A stretch of 64,000 nt of DNA from Psococerastis gibbosa (Eukaryota; Arthropoda; Insecta; Psocodea; Psocidae): NCBI GenBank assembly GCA_963971405.1, contig OZ020487.1, forward strand, positions 43,187,039 through 43,251,038, given 5' to 3'. Shown one piece after another: positions 1-9,649 of this stretch (position 1 is its first letter; each line of letters begins with the position of its first letter). The notes under the pieces were generated by a model. It was not told the DNA's origin and ran no database searches. It saw nothing but the letters and a program-made list of their open reading frames with translations. The position numbers and the translations under genes were made by a program.

Positions 1-160
1 ACCTATCTAGAGTTTACCTCACCTCCAGTGACGTTAGATAGGCATAAAAAAGTCATAATTTGTAACTTAGGAACCTATAATAATTCCATATTTTATCCGC
101 AAAAATACCCCTGCACCGTGCCATTTCCTCTTAAGTTGAAAGTTAAGGAAATCCTCATAT

Positions 161-540
161 GGTGCCCATTCCATTGACCGGCTAGGGCTATTTCCAAAAA
201 CGGTGACGTGGTAGCAGACATTCAAGACTTAGGTGGCGTTTCCACCGACCTCGCATTGCAGAATTGACGGAAATGTTTATTTTCCTCTATGCCATAGTTA
301 AAATTGATCAATGATCATACAGTAAAATCACAAACAAACTAAAATTAAAAAATGGCGTCATGGGATATGTTAAGTACAAACATTTTAATAGATTTCTATA
401 AAAAGAAAAATTCTAATTTCCGTCAATGTCATTTGCATTCTGCAATGCGAGGTCGGTGGAAACCCCACCTAAGTCCTGAATGTCTGCTACCACGTCACCG
501 TTTTTGTAAATAGCCCTAGCCGGTCAATGGAATGGGCACC
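161..540. mobile_element. Composite PIF/Harbinger-like MITE (outer plus nested inner hairpin)
   Basis: The ends are near-perfect inverted repeats beginning GGTGCCCATTCCATTGACC. An outer hairpin, carrying the motif GTGGTAGCAGACATTC, is interrupted at a TTA by an inner hairpin whose stems start GGTGGCGTTTCCACCGACC. The AT-rich centre between the inner arms is non-coding. The same composite occurs at 2651-3044 and 8035-8418 and, altered, at 14543-14889. Assignment to PIF/Harbinger is inferred from the 3-bp TTA/TAA target duplications and GGC ends. No transposase is present, so it is non-autonomous. Confidence 0.75.
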
Positions 541-865
541 TAAGGAATGCTTACACCTCTCTCTCTGACCTTAAGAACTTTAGGTATGTCTTGAAATTTA
601 TTGTTTAAAGATATTTATTATTACTTGGTACTGCGTTTATCTACAAATGTTACAAACTGTCTTGACAATGCATTTGACTGTGTGAAGTTGTATATGCGGG
701 CATTATATCTTATCTTAAACTACGTGACTAAGGGAAGGTGTAACTAGAGGGGCACATTGTGAAACCTCAGATTACAAAAAATAGGTCATGCCCCAAGCGA
801 AGACGGAGAGTGGTGTACTAGAAACAACGCCGAAAACGACGCAATACTCAACGGAGAAGACATAG
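541..865. other. Unassigned flank
   Basis: I see no gene here. The stretch at about 728-780 (AAGGGAAGGTGTAACTAG and the following bases) matches sequence at 29,515-29,580 and, in reverse, near 6,870-6,910 and 22,400-22,430, so it is part of a dispersed repeat. Confidence 0.4.
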
Positions 866-1139
866 TCCGGTTTATAAAAGCACAACGCATAAGATGACTC
901 GGACATGTCGCTAGAGTGTCAGACGGCCGCATGCCGAACACGTTCTACAAGCGAGCAAGGCGACAGTCAGAACGTTGAGTTGGAAACTAACCTTCGCGAG
1001 TTGGGAGTCCATATATGGTGGAGCGTTGCACAAAACCGAGATGACTGGAGGAGTGTTGCCGAGCAGGTCAAAGCATATCAAGGGGACAAGGGACAGAAGA
1101 AGATGAACCTGGTTACAATAAGCCATAGGCTGCAATAAA
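866..1139 (+). mobile_element. LINE reverse-transcriptase 3' tail, degraded
   Basis: The translation keeps the pattern RWLGHV-R-SDGRMP followed further on by DDWRSVAEQVKAYQG, typical of the C-terminal tail of arthropod LINE polyproteins (…LGHV.RM…GRP…W..D…). The two halves are in different frames. Related tails are at 60,540-60,780 and 34,525-34,660, which align to it at the nucleotide level. Everything 5' of the tail is missing, as usual for truncated LINE insertions. Confidence 0.7.
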
Positions 1140-1271
1140 GGCTACCAAGCCCGACCGATTTAGACCTAAGATGGGGGGAAACGCTGCATTGCTGATTTTA
1201 CATGCTTATTTAGGCGCAAGTGAAATCCTCTGAAATATTGCAGTTTTTGAATTTTTTTTTTTTTTTTATAG

Positions 1272-1352
1272 AGACGATTTGTGTTTGGAGTTATTCATTA
1301 CGGGAATGATTTCGACGTGATTCGTAAGGAGGTGCTCCCGCATAGAGAGATA
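1272..1352 (+). pseudogene. Second Atrophin-type SANT exon (paralogue or relic)
   Basis: An 81-nt exon of 27 codons is bounded by a polypyrimidine-AG acceptor and a GTAAGT donor. It reads RRFVFGVIHYGNDF at its start and VLPHRE near its end. It matches the intact SANT exon of the host gene at 22,704-22,784 in length, phase and splice sites, with 12 of 27 residues identical and most changes conservative (K/R, F/Y, D/E, L/V). Known role of the family: the SANT domain with ELM2 recruits histone deacetylases. Conservative change with an intact frame suggests it evolved as a protein for some time. The matching ELM2 exons must lie before this window if they exist. Confidence 0.7.
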
Positions 1353-1683
1353 GTAAGTATGTTATGTCAATATGTCGTGTACGTAAAATGCATGTGATTC
1401 TGATGATGGTCACCAGTTTAAGAACGCTTCGCTGAGTAAAGGATACCCACCAAAATAGTACCACGTCAGCTACTTGATATAAGATAGATATAAAATCCGT
1501 GTATTTATAATAAATGAAAATCGCTTAAATTTGCTTAGTGCAAATGCATCCAGGTTTGATAATTCAATATGTTTCAAAATTCTTTCAAGCTTTCTTTCGA
1601 AAGGCCACTCTGAATAAATAACACTTTTGGCCTCATGTGGCCTTTGTTGATCCTAAAATAACTTGATTCATTTCCTGTTGCAG

Positions 1684-1883
1684 CCGGAAATCGCCCACTT
1701 GTTCCATAGTTATATGAATGAGGCAATGAAGAACAGAGAAAGAAGTTTGTTACGGAGCCAGTCCGAAGAGGACCACGACCTGACGAGAGCTCGGCCGTCT
1801 TCCAGCCCGAAGGAGAGTGACGATTGAAATTTAGGGACCCAGGAAGACCAATTAGGACAGGTTTCGACAATGTTTTTCCAAAG
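1684..1883 (+). pseudogene. Paralogous copy of Atrophin post-SANT linker exon, with early stop
   Basis: It begins with an AG acceptor and PEI, in phase with the SANT copy, and corresponds to host exon 4 (24,458-24,740). The segment encoding SSSPKES matches the host's NPKES stretch, and nucleotide similarity continues past the donor into the intron (GTAAGGCGTCGTCCAGTCAT versus GTAAGTCGTCGTCCAGTCAT). An in-frame TGA at 1825-1827 ends the reading 47 codons in. The bases that in the host encode the first Cys pair of the GATA finger (CQHC) are absent. This is either a dead duplicate or a paralogue ending in a shortened protein with only ELM2-SANT. Confidence 0.7.
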
Positions 1884-1914
1884 GTAAGGCGTCGTCCAGT
1901 CATCGCAGCCATCC

Positions 1915-1990
1915 GTGGTCGACCCACCCTACTTTTCGGCTCTTTGCCCTGTTGCCTGGGCATTCGTTCCACGTGCCCCAGTCACATGCT
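1915..1990 (-). mobile_element. Short LINE tail fragment
   Basis: On the minus strand it reads MERMPRQQGKEPKSRVGRPR, which resembles the HVERMP…GRP tail of LINE polyproteins. A similar fragment lies at 25,360-25,465, also shortly downstream of the corresponding linker exon in the host gene. Both duplicates may therefore have inherited the same insertion. Confidence 0.4.
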
Positions 1991-2360
1991 GCATGTTCTC
2001 TATTTGTTAGCTGGCATGTCTTATTTTGAGCTGCAAGATGCGAAAATAGTATCGTCCCAAATGGAACAGGAGTAGCAAATAATTAAATATATTTCTGTTA
2101 CATTATACAATACCGTATAAGTACAAGAGAGTATAAAATAAAATCGTCAAAATCAGGTAGTCTGTCATTGTGCTAGTGCCTCAGTGACAGTGTAGAAAGC
2201 TTTCTCTAAGAGATGGTTTCTAAGCAATTTAGGGAAGTTAGAAGCATTTCTCGTCGCTCTCTGTTCAAGTGCTGTAGTCAAGAACTAATGAGAGCCGGAA
2301 AAGACTGTCAATTTTATTGTCGTTACGTCTGAAAGTAATTAACATTTTTCTATCTTACAG

Positions 2361-2450
2361 AAATCCCCGGAGACTGAAACCAATATTACGGGATTTCCAT
2401 AAGAAAAATTCCACATTGTCAAATCAACAGGGCACCTACGTTCAAGTTCA
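2361..2450 (+). pseudogene. Possible remnant of GATA-finger exon of the upstream paralogue
   Basis: After a TCTTACAG acceptor a reading contains RDFHKKNSTL, which recalls [10 protein letters not shown] in host exon 5 (27,797-27,996), and the position after the linker copy is right. The Cys residues are gone and the similarity is short, so this could be chance. Confidence 0.2.
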
Positions 2451-2650
2451 GGGTATAGTCACTATGAAACAACCCTTTGTAGTGAAAGGAGAATCTACCT
2501 TATTATTCTGTCATTTTTTTAACTTTTTTATCAATTAAAAAAAAGCAAGAAACTTAAGTGAATGTATCTGAATCACCTAAAATTCGCCGTTGTTGATAGT
2601 GTCTGTCAAAGGTGGGCGTGGGCCATGAAAGTATAGGGCTATATGGATAT

Positions 2651-3044
2651 GGTGCCCATTCCATTGACCGGCTAGGGCTATTTCCAAAAACGGTGACGTG
2701 GTAGCAGACATTAAAGACTTAGGTGGCGTTTCCACCGACCTCGCATTGCAGAATGCAAATGACATTGACGGAAATGTTTGTTTCCTCTATGTTATAGTTA
2801 AAATTGATCAATGATCATACAGTAAAATCACAAACAAACAAACTAAAATTAAAAAATGGCGTCATGGGATATATTAAGTACAAACATTTTAATAGATTTC
2901 TATAAAAAGAAAAATTCTAATTTCCGTCAATGTCATTTGCATTCTGCAATGCGAGGTCGGTGGAAACGCCACCTAAGTCCTGAATGTTTGCTACCACGTC
3001 ACCGTTTTTGGAAATAGCCCTAGCCGGTCAATGGAATGGGCGCC
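2651..3044. mobile_element. Composite PIF/Harbinger-like MITE
   Basis: Same outer-plus-inner hairpin composite as at 161-540, bounded by TAT on both sides. The central region retains an extra block (TGCAAATGACATTGACGG) missing from the copies at 161 and 8035, so these copies are two subtypes. Confidence 0.75.
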
Positions 3045-3079
3045 TATATAAAGAAGTTACTTACTTCTTGCTACTGGCT

Positions 3080-3613
3080 TCCAGCTTCAGGTGATTCCGA
3101 TGGCCAGATGTCGATTGAACGCCCTTTTCGCCAGTGCCCAAAGATTCTTCCGTCACAGAATTTTTTCTATTCCTCCTCCTTCCAATGCCGTCACGAGTAA
3201 GTCCTTCTCCCCGCTTGGAATGGAGCATTGCAGGTGAATATGCTCAAGAGTTTCTTCATCCATTCCACAGGCTCGACACAGTGCTAAATCCACCAGGTTG
3301 AAACGGTGGAGATATTGGTTTGTTGTTATGTGTCCAGTCCTTGTTCGAGCTGCGAAGGAGGCAACCTTGCGAGGGATACCCTTGAAGTGCGCCGAGTCAA
3401 CAGGCTTGGGTTAAAGTAGGTGTAGGCCGTGTAGCTACCTTCCAACCCTACTTCCTCCCCAACGGCTGATCCATTCTTCTCTGAAGACCTTTTGCAGCGA
3501 GAAAGTGAGAACTTAGGGTTCTGTATGGGTTTCATTTCTGCTGCCTCTTTTGCTACTCCTTCAGCTAGTTCATTTCTCTTTACCCCGCAGTGGGCTGGGA
3601 TCCATTGCAACAC
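3080..3613 (-). mobile_element. LINE fragment with RNase H C-terminus
   Basis: Minus-strand translation begins with LQWIPAHCGVKRNELAEGVA, the classical end of an RNase H domain in LINEs of the I/R1/LOA groups, with the catalytic-region His and Asn-Glu-Leu-Ala. After at least one frame change it continues with RTRTGHITTNQYLHRFNL and a CRACG…H zinc-knuckle-like motif. The reverse transcriptase part is missing, so this is a 5'-truncated copy with frame damage. Confidence 0.75.
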
Positions 3614-3892
3614 AGTACGAGTTTATTAACGTATGTACGGATAAGGAATTCAGAATACGCTCCGTTGTAGTTTCAAAAAAAGGACACATGGAAGGAACCT
3701 GCCCACATTTTTTTATTGTAGCCGATGGATAACCACAGAATCAAATTCAGATGATTTATTAGACTGGCGTGAAGCAGATCGCACGAAATTGCACGGGTTT
3801 CCCCTCGACACTTAGGCGGGTATTCCACCGGCGATTTTACGTCGAATTTGATGTTGTCATTGACGTTTGTTTTGTTTTAAGTAGACTATTAT

Positions 3893-4097
3893 ATTGATAA
3901 GAGTACTAGACGCTTTGCCTGACGGTCAGAGAGGAAGAGGAAGACCACGAAGAAGATGGTTCGACCAGGCCATGGTCGACCTAGATAAAGCGGGCATTGA
4001 TCGTCAGAGCTGGAGAGAGACGGCGCATGACCGAAAGAGATGGCGAGCTTGTGTGTACGCGGCGAAAGGTCCCCCCGGACCCACCCAGCCACCATAA
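3893..4097 (+). mobile_element. LINE reverse-transcriptase C-terminal tail
   Basis: A 67-codon reading with GRGRPRRRWFDQAMVDLDKA and then RWRACVYAAKG has the GRP-x-RW…D…W…A layout of LINE C-terminal tails, ending in PPGPTQPP and a stop. It sits directly after the left arm of the interrupted MITE at 3815. Confidence 0.75.
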
Positions 4098-4385
4098 GTC
4101 ATTATATTGATATTATTGCATTATTATGTGGAGTATATAACACTGACTTTTAAATTAACTTTTGGTTGAAGAGGCAACCTCCACGTTATAACATGATTCG
4201 TAATGTTGGTTTAGCACAGCTACACAACTATCCAACCGAACAAGTCTGTGAGCTTACTTAATGCCATAAAGGCAATGCTTTACACATTATTGCAGTATTA
4301 TATGGAGTAAATAACACTGACTTTTAAATTAACTTTTGTTAATTATCAACATTACGAATCATGTAAAAATACGAGCATATAAGTC

Positions 4386-4545
4386 GACTTCGATGGCCAG
4401 GTGGTAACGTGCTTGCACTTGTGCGAGTCTTTACACGCCATGCAATCGGAGACGTGTCGTACTCATCACGCATAATAACCTACAGAGGCGACTGAAAAGG
4501 TCAATCGGATACATTCATTAAATTGTTTGTATGCGATTTATCTTT
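4386..4545 (+). mobile_element. SINE family B copy
   Basis: It begins TTCGATGGCCAGGTGGTAAC, a degenerate pol III A-box-like start, and ends in GTTTGTATGCGAT followed by an A/T-rich tail. Copies of the same unit are at 23,143-23,305, 33,950-34,063 and 45,640-45,805. The repeated head, fixed tail and A-rich end fit a SINE. Confidence 0.55.
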
Positions 4546-4570
4546 TTATAAAAAAGTAGAGGATACTCAT

Positions 4571-4701
4571 CAGCTGTTCTTGTGCGGGCTTGTGGTCGAC
4601 CTAAGTCTTGAATGTCTGCTACCACGTCATCGTTGTTGGAAATAGCCCTAGCCGGTCAATGGAATGGGCGCCTAAGCTGTTCTTGTGCGGGCTTGTGGTC
4701 G
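4571..4701. mobile_element. MITE right end (4596-4672) between two 27-bp direct repeats
   Basis: The right arm of the CCATTCCATTGACC-type MITE (ending GGTCAATGGAATGGGCGCC) lies at 4596-4672. The 27 bp starting GCTGTTCTTGTGCGGGC occur both at 4571-4597 and 4675-4701. The second copy is the start of the tRNA-like SINE that follows. Confidence 0.6.
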
Positions 4702-4764
4702 AGCGGTTAAGACGACGCCCCGGTTAGGCGTAGGTCGTAGGTTCGAATCCCGCCAAGTCCAGTT
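4683..4764 (+). mobile_element. tRNA-derived SINE head (family A)
   Basis: A cloverleaf-like unit with A box (TGGTCGAGCGGTTAAGACG), an anticodon-like arm ACGCC-CCGGTTA-GGCGT and B box GGTTCGAATCC, ending in GCCAAGTCC, which can pair with GGACTTG in the complete copies. The loop base before the GGT anticodon is C rather than the usual U. Several diverged copies occur in the window (24,960, 25,074, 37,680, 38,877), so it is read as a SINE and not as a working tRNA gene. Confidence 0.6.
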
Positions 4765-4896
4765 TTTATTTATCCTCTAATTTCAGTTATTATATAGATA
4801 AGTTATGTATCTACATAATAGTCTCCTTAAAACAAAACAAACGCCAATGACAAAATTAAATTTGAAGTAAAATTGCCCAGTGGAATAGCCGCCTTA

Positions 4897-6298
4897 TTAT
4901 TACTTTTCCTTACTAGTTTTGCAACAATAATTTTATATTCACTTTCTCTCTAAATAAAAATCTAATGCATTTTTAAAACATTGAATTAGAATGTTTAAAA
5001 ACCAGTTAGGAAGTCCGTTTTTCACTTAGACAATACCTGTCCCCGCAGTGACCAGGTAGCCTAACCGAGCAACAAAGTCTCTGTCGCTAGATATAAAATA
5101 TGTGGTCCCCACATGGAACCCCCCGCTAAGAATGGAAGTCGGTAAGATGTCTAGGGGAGAACTGCTCTTTCATCATGCGGTCAGTTTCTGAAATTGCTAG
5201 ATGGCTACAGTGAAAAGGACGTCAGCAAATCGCGATTGCGAGAATCGATCGTGAGTACCGGGCCTTACTTTCAACATTTAATGTACGGTATGTTGTCTTT
5301 TAAATCTTTAATGTGATAATTTAAATCTGCGTTGTACTGTTAGGATAGTCAGTCTTAGTTGTTTTAAAATTGGTACAATCGTGAAATAACGTAACTAAAT
5401 AAATTTTGAAATTGGCGCAATTTTCTTGAAGTAATACGCATGCGCTGATGACTACGGCATAAAATCTCAATAACCAATCTAAAAGGCTGTGAACAGTGAA
5501 CATGGCGTACTTTGAGTGAAAAATCAATACTGCACTGTAGCCTCATATTTTCTTTTTTTTGCGAAAATGAAGTAATTTTAGTGACTATTAAATGTGCATG
5601 TTAAGGTAAGATACACATTTTGACCTATGTGCTTAGAAAACAGTGGCAAACGACGTAGTTGAGCCTAAAATAGCTTAGTTTGTTTACAGAACCTACACCA
5701 AGATCATTGTGTACAGATTTGCTAAACTTTGGTAAATGAAGCGATCATTAGTGGTAATTACTTTTACATACTTTTACTTCCTTTCAATTTGAAGCCACTG
5801 TGTTTCTTGCGTGCGTTATATATAATACTCTAGCTTATGAACATCAAATTAGCAGTCCATGTCAAACCACTTGACTGAAATAATTAATGGGTTTCCATTG
5901 AAACAAATGGTGTAGGTGTTAATTTGACCACAGTGCTATAAATTAATTAAGCAAGACATAAATTTCATTTTAGCTTTAATTTCTGAATAGCGTTGATAAA
6001 TTTTGTTTATTACTGGTGGCATATAGTTTTTCACTTAGCTAAATTAGAGGTATTGGCACAAGAGTTATCTGGGGCTGTGTCTGTTCTGGGTAATTTATTT
6101 TGTTTACTAACCAGCATACATATTTGTTTGTGCATACATACTTTTTTTTCTTCATTTATAAACTTTAATCGCATAAAAACAAGTTAATGAATGTATCCGG
6201 TTGACCTCTTCAGTTGCCTCTGTACCCGTGGTGAGTTACTTTTCTCAACTTATAAATTTAGTATTAAAAATAATTTATTATTATTATTTATGTAGGCC
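4897..6298. other. Unassigned AT-rich flank
   Basis: No gene, repeat unit or RNA was recognised. Only short chance reading frames occur. I see no similarity to other parts of the window. Confidence 0.4.
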
Positions 6299-6299
6299 T

Positions 6300-6635
6300 A
6301 CTTGTAGTGTGGCCCATTGAACCACCCCATTGGGCGTTATTGGTATTTGACGAAGCTGTAGGATCCCGCATGATAGACCGTGGTTGTTCTAAAAGCGTAC
6401 TTCCAAACGTTTCGTCAACATCTGCGATCGACATGTTCAGTGGAACTGCGTCGATGGAGGTTCATCAGCAACTGTCTAAAGATACAATCTTAGACTTCTA
6501 CGCAGTTCTACTGAAGATCTCGACCGCAGATGATGACGAAACGTTTTGAAATACGCATACAGAATGACCACGGCCTGGATTCTACTGCTTCATCACGTAA
6601 CTCCGGTCGTGAAAGCCTTTGTAATTTGTAAAATA
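6300..6635. repeat. Foldback repeat with CCGTGG…CATCTGCG arms
   Basis: Left arm (about 6,376-6,430, including ACTTCCAAACGTTTCGTCAA) and right arm (about 6,520-6,575, including GACCGCAGATGATGACGAAA) are partly complementary. The outer part ends GGTCGTGAAAGCCTTTG. The same arrangement is at 46,115-46,400. A 77-codon open reading through it is likely accidental. The class of the element is unknown to me. Confidence 0.5.
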
Positions 6636-7119
6636 GCATTTAATCAATCAATCAAAAATAGGAGATAGGTATCCCATTTTATTTCCCGATTTCTTCCATA
6701 CTCAATAGCGGACATTCCTTCATTTTCCGCTCAATTTCAGCCTTGAATCCCGAAATATATTTTATAGAGATTGGGTAGGAAGCAATGGACAATCAGCCTG
6801 CATCTTTAATTTTCAAACTAGTTGGGTTTGTTAGCCTTTCGCTTGTTGTAACCCGGCTTGCCTCCCTTATCGGTACCTTGAGGTTTCACATTGTGTCCCC
6901 TTGTATACCTTTCCCATAGTTCAGGTGGCTGCTGTAGCAGTCCATCAATCAACATGTATTATGTCAGAACCATATATGGCATACAATACGTCATTTTTTT
7001 ATAAATGTCCTAAGTTAAAGATTATAAGCAGATAAAGATCGTTGTCAAGTACAAATTAACTATACAATACAATACAAAAGTTAGAGTCCCTGACCAGCCA
7101 GAGCCGGATCGACCGTGTC

Positions 7120-7545
7120 AAAACTATAACTCTCCCAGCCTATCCTCCACTGCTTCGGTCAGGGAATAGTATGCCTTCTGTATGAGAGTTTTCTTCACCC
7201 GAACCTTGAAACTTCTCCTGCTCAGTGCCTTTGTGCCTTCTAAAAAGTAATTAAAAAACTTTATGTCCCAATAATTACTGCAATCTTTGACTCGATTTAT
7301 TCTAGTGAACTGCACCTCAATATTTCCAGCATTTCTGGTGTTATAGTTATGCACGTCTGAGTTTCTAATGTATGAGCTTCGGTCATCAAAAACATACAAC
7401 AGGCATTTTAGTATGTAGGCACTGGGCAGTGTCAAAATTTCAAGTGAGATGAAGTCCTCTCTGCAGTCTGCCATGTAGCCTCTGGAGGCCAGCACTCCTT
7501 TGCAAGCCGAATGGAAAGTCCTGTTTTTTGCTTCGCTATACTCTG
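7120..7545 (-). mobile_element. LINE reverse-transcriptase C-terminal part
   Basis: The minus-strand reading contains LEILTLPSAYILKCLLYVFD and then HNYNTRNAGN. This is the familiar thumb/connector region of jockey/CR1-like arthropod LINE reverse transcriptases (ILTLPSLYI…HNTRN). It keeps 123 codons open to a stop. Catalytic motifs lie further upstream in the family and are absent here. Confidence 0.75.
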
Positions 7546-7559
7546 GGTATCATTTGTCC

Positions 7560-8030
7560 CGGTATAGCTTAGCCAGTCAACAACCGTCCCACAAACTTAC
7601 CTACACCTACCAGATGTGTGAACATTCTACCAGGTTTTTTGGCAGTCCCGATCATGTACACGGTATTTACAGCCCTGTTATGGCGATTTGGGCTTAACAC
7701 AATACCGGGGTTTATTCAATTGTTTTGAACAAATGAGTGCCAAATGCGCGGGAAATTCAAATAGAATAAATTAATCCTCGGCTATATTTTTTTTGGGTTT
7801 TCAATATTTGTCCCTTAGATGTTGACACATTAATTAAAATTATTATTATTAGGTATGTTTCAGATATTCTACCTGTACATTTTAATGTTTATTAATATTT
7901 CCTTCAATTATTAAACAATGCAACCATTCTCTTGCATTCCATTAGTTTATTAATTTTAATTTGCCGCGCATACATTTGAACACTGCCACGTGACACCTTA
8001 CTGATGCGGTATTAAAAATTAAAACCCGGT
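7560..8030. other. Unassigned AT-rich flank
   Basis: Nothing was recognised beyond simple AT-rich sequence. Confidence 0.4.
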
Positions 8031-8034
8031 GTTA

Positions 8035-8418
8035 GGTGCCCATTCCATTGACCGGCTAGGGCTATTTCCAAAAACGGTGACGTGGTAGCAGACATTCAAG
8101 ACTTAGGTGGCGTTTCCACCGACCTCGCATTGCAGAATTGACGGAAATGTTTATTTTCCTCTATGCCATAGTTAAAATTGATCAATGATCATACAGTAAA
8201 ATCACAAACAAACAAACTAAAATTAAAAAATGGCGTCATGGGATATGTTAAGTATAAACATTTTAATAGATTTCTATAAAAAGAAAAATTCTAATTTCCC
8301 TCAATGTCATTTGCATTCTGCAATGCGAGATCGGTGGAAACGCCACCTAAGTCTTGAATGTCTGCTACCACGTCACTGTTTTTGGTAATAGCCCTAGCCG
8401 GTCAATTTAATGGGCGCC
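8035..8418. mobile_element. Composite PIF/Harbinger-like MITE with TTA duplication
   Basis: The same composite as at 161-540, flanked by TTA at 8032-8034 and 8419-8421. This is the clearest example of the 3-bp target duplication for the composite as a whole, showing that outer and inner elements moved together as one unit. Confidence 0.8.
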
Positions 8419-8421
8419 TTA

Positions 8422-9222
8422 CGTTAATCGCAAATCGCCGCAATTGGGCAGCAGAATGCACAGTGTTCATATTGTTCATTTTGACAAGTTGCTGCCTGTC
8501 AGATCCCAACATGAAGCACTGTGTCTCCACAAGCTACGCCGATGCCACATTCCGTGGTTTACCTCTGAATTCCGTGAGAATTAATTATATTCCGAGAGAC
8601 TTCCGGGATCCACCACTTTTTAGGTTTTTCTGTGGATTTTTTACGTACTCATTTATTTGTATTCCAATATATGGAATCAAGTTACTTTGTGTGACGCTTG
8701 CAGCTGAAGCTGATGGGTATTTTTTATGAGCTGCAATGTTAAGTTACAATTAAAATAACCAGTTAAGGCCCTAGCCACGATTTTTTTCGTGGGGGGGGGG
8801 GGGGGGTTAGAAATTTCATTGGGTATTACATAGTGGTTTTTATTTTTCCTCTCAAAATCCGTCCGATTCTATCTAGCATGAAGCCATTTCATTTGGGGGG
8901 AGGGGGGTTTGAACCCCCATGAACCCCCCCTTGGCTACGGCTTTGGGAACCATGACCATGGACATGTGTTAAAAATTCATATATAATTTAAAGGGGACCA
9001 ACATTTTAAAAATTCCGAGGAATTATTTAAGAAATTCCGGGGAGTACGGCTGAAGTCGGTTGACAGCCCTGCGCCGATGGCTTTACTCTTTTTGCATCTG
9101 GGCAAATCTAAACTGTGATCAGACGAATAAACAGTATTTCTCACGGGGAATAGTGTAAGTGCGGGGGTAAATAATCTACGTCTCCATGAGAGGTTGTATA
9201 TTTTATAATAACAATGTGTATA
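8422..9222. other. Unassigned flank with a G run
   Basis: No gene was recognised. It contains an uninterrupted G run near 8,793-8,809 and G-rich sequence near 8,896-8,910. Confidence 0.4.
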
Positions 9223-9229
9223 TTTACAA

Positions 9230-9640
9230 CCAAAGGGTCATCAAAACGAGAATAACAAAATTACTTGAACTGTACTGCATTGCACTGCATTTTACTGTGA
9301 CGCGTACCGCGTGAGGGACAGAGTTCTGTGTGGTACTGCGTACAGGAGTCGTTAGTAGTAGTAGTAGTGTTCGTCGGGTTAATGACGACTTAGGCCTCAT
9401 ATTTGGGCCCATAGAGCGACCCCGACTTGACTGTCCTACGCCAGCCCATAGGACAGTGGACCTCCTGATTATAGTGGATCCCGAACCACTCGGGAAACAC
9501 AGTGAAGTCACACGATTAGTTCGGAGGTGACCAGGACAAGTCCTACCATGTTTCCCTACCGGCACTGTGCACACGACCAAGTTATCTGCAGCTTTGAATC
9601 TCTGGTCCGCTGGATTCAACTTGGTATGGCGGCCGGGGTG
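9230..9640 (-). repeat. Dispersed repeat with GGATCCACTATAATCAGG core
   Basis: The core (a GTGGTTCGGGATCCACTATA-like stretch on the minus strand) recurs at 23,590-23,860 (+), 32,745-32,800, 39,415-39,450 and twice at 50,205-50,545. Minus-strand translation gives RTCPGHLRTNRVTSLCFP and then GSTIIRRST, phrases I associate with interspersed repeats in arthropod databases. I cannot name its class. Confidence 0.5.
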
Positions 9641-9649
9641 CGTACAGGA

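Larger units (their letters stand above)
3815..4893. mobile_element. GGCG-type hairpin MITE split by later insertions
   Basis: The left end GGCGGGTATTCCACCGGCG follows TTA at 3812-3814. The right end, with GTGGAATAGCCGCC, is followed by TTA at 4894-4896. In the relative at 41,189-41,373 the two arms are about 100 bp apart; here about 890 bp of foreign DNA (LINE tail, SINEs, a MITE remnant) lies between about 3,900 and 4,790. The hairpin was therefore there first. Confidence 0.65.

Noticed and set aside
4683-4764. A functional tRNA gene
   Set aside because: A and B boxes are present, but several diverged copies in both orientations, an altered anticodon loop and T/A-rich tails fit a SINE better.
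6307-6549. An 80-codon protein-coding reading
   Set aside because: It runs across both arms of a foldback repeat that also occurs at 46.1 kb; no domain or splice context was seen.
6520-6560. A hammerhead ribozyme core (ATGATGACGAAACG)
   Set aside because: The words resemble part of the core, but no stem II or matching stems I and III could be drawn by eye.
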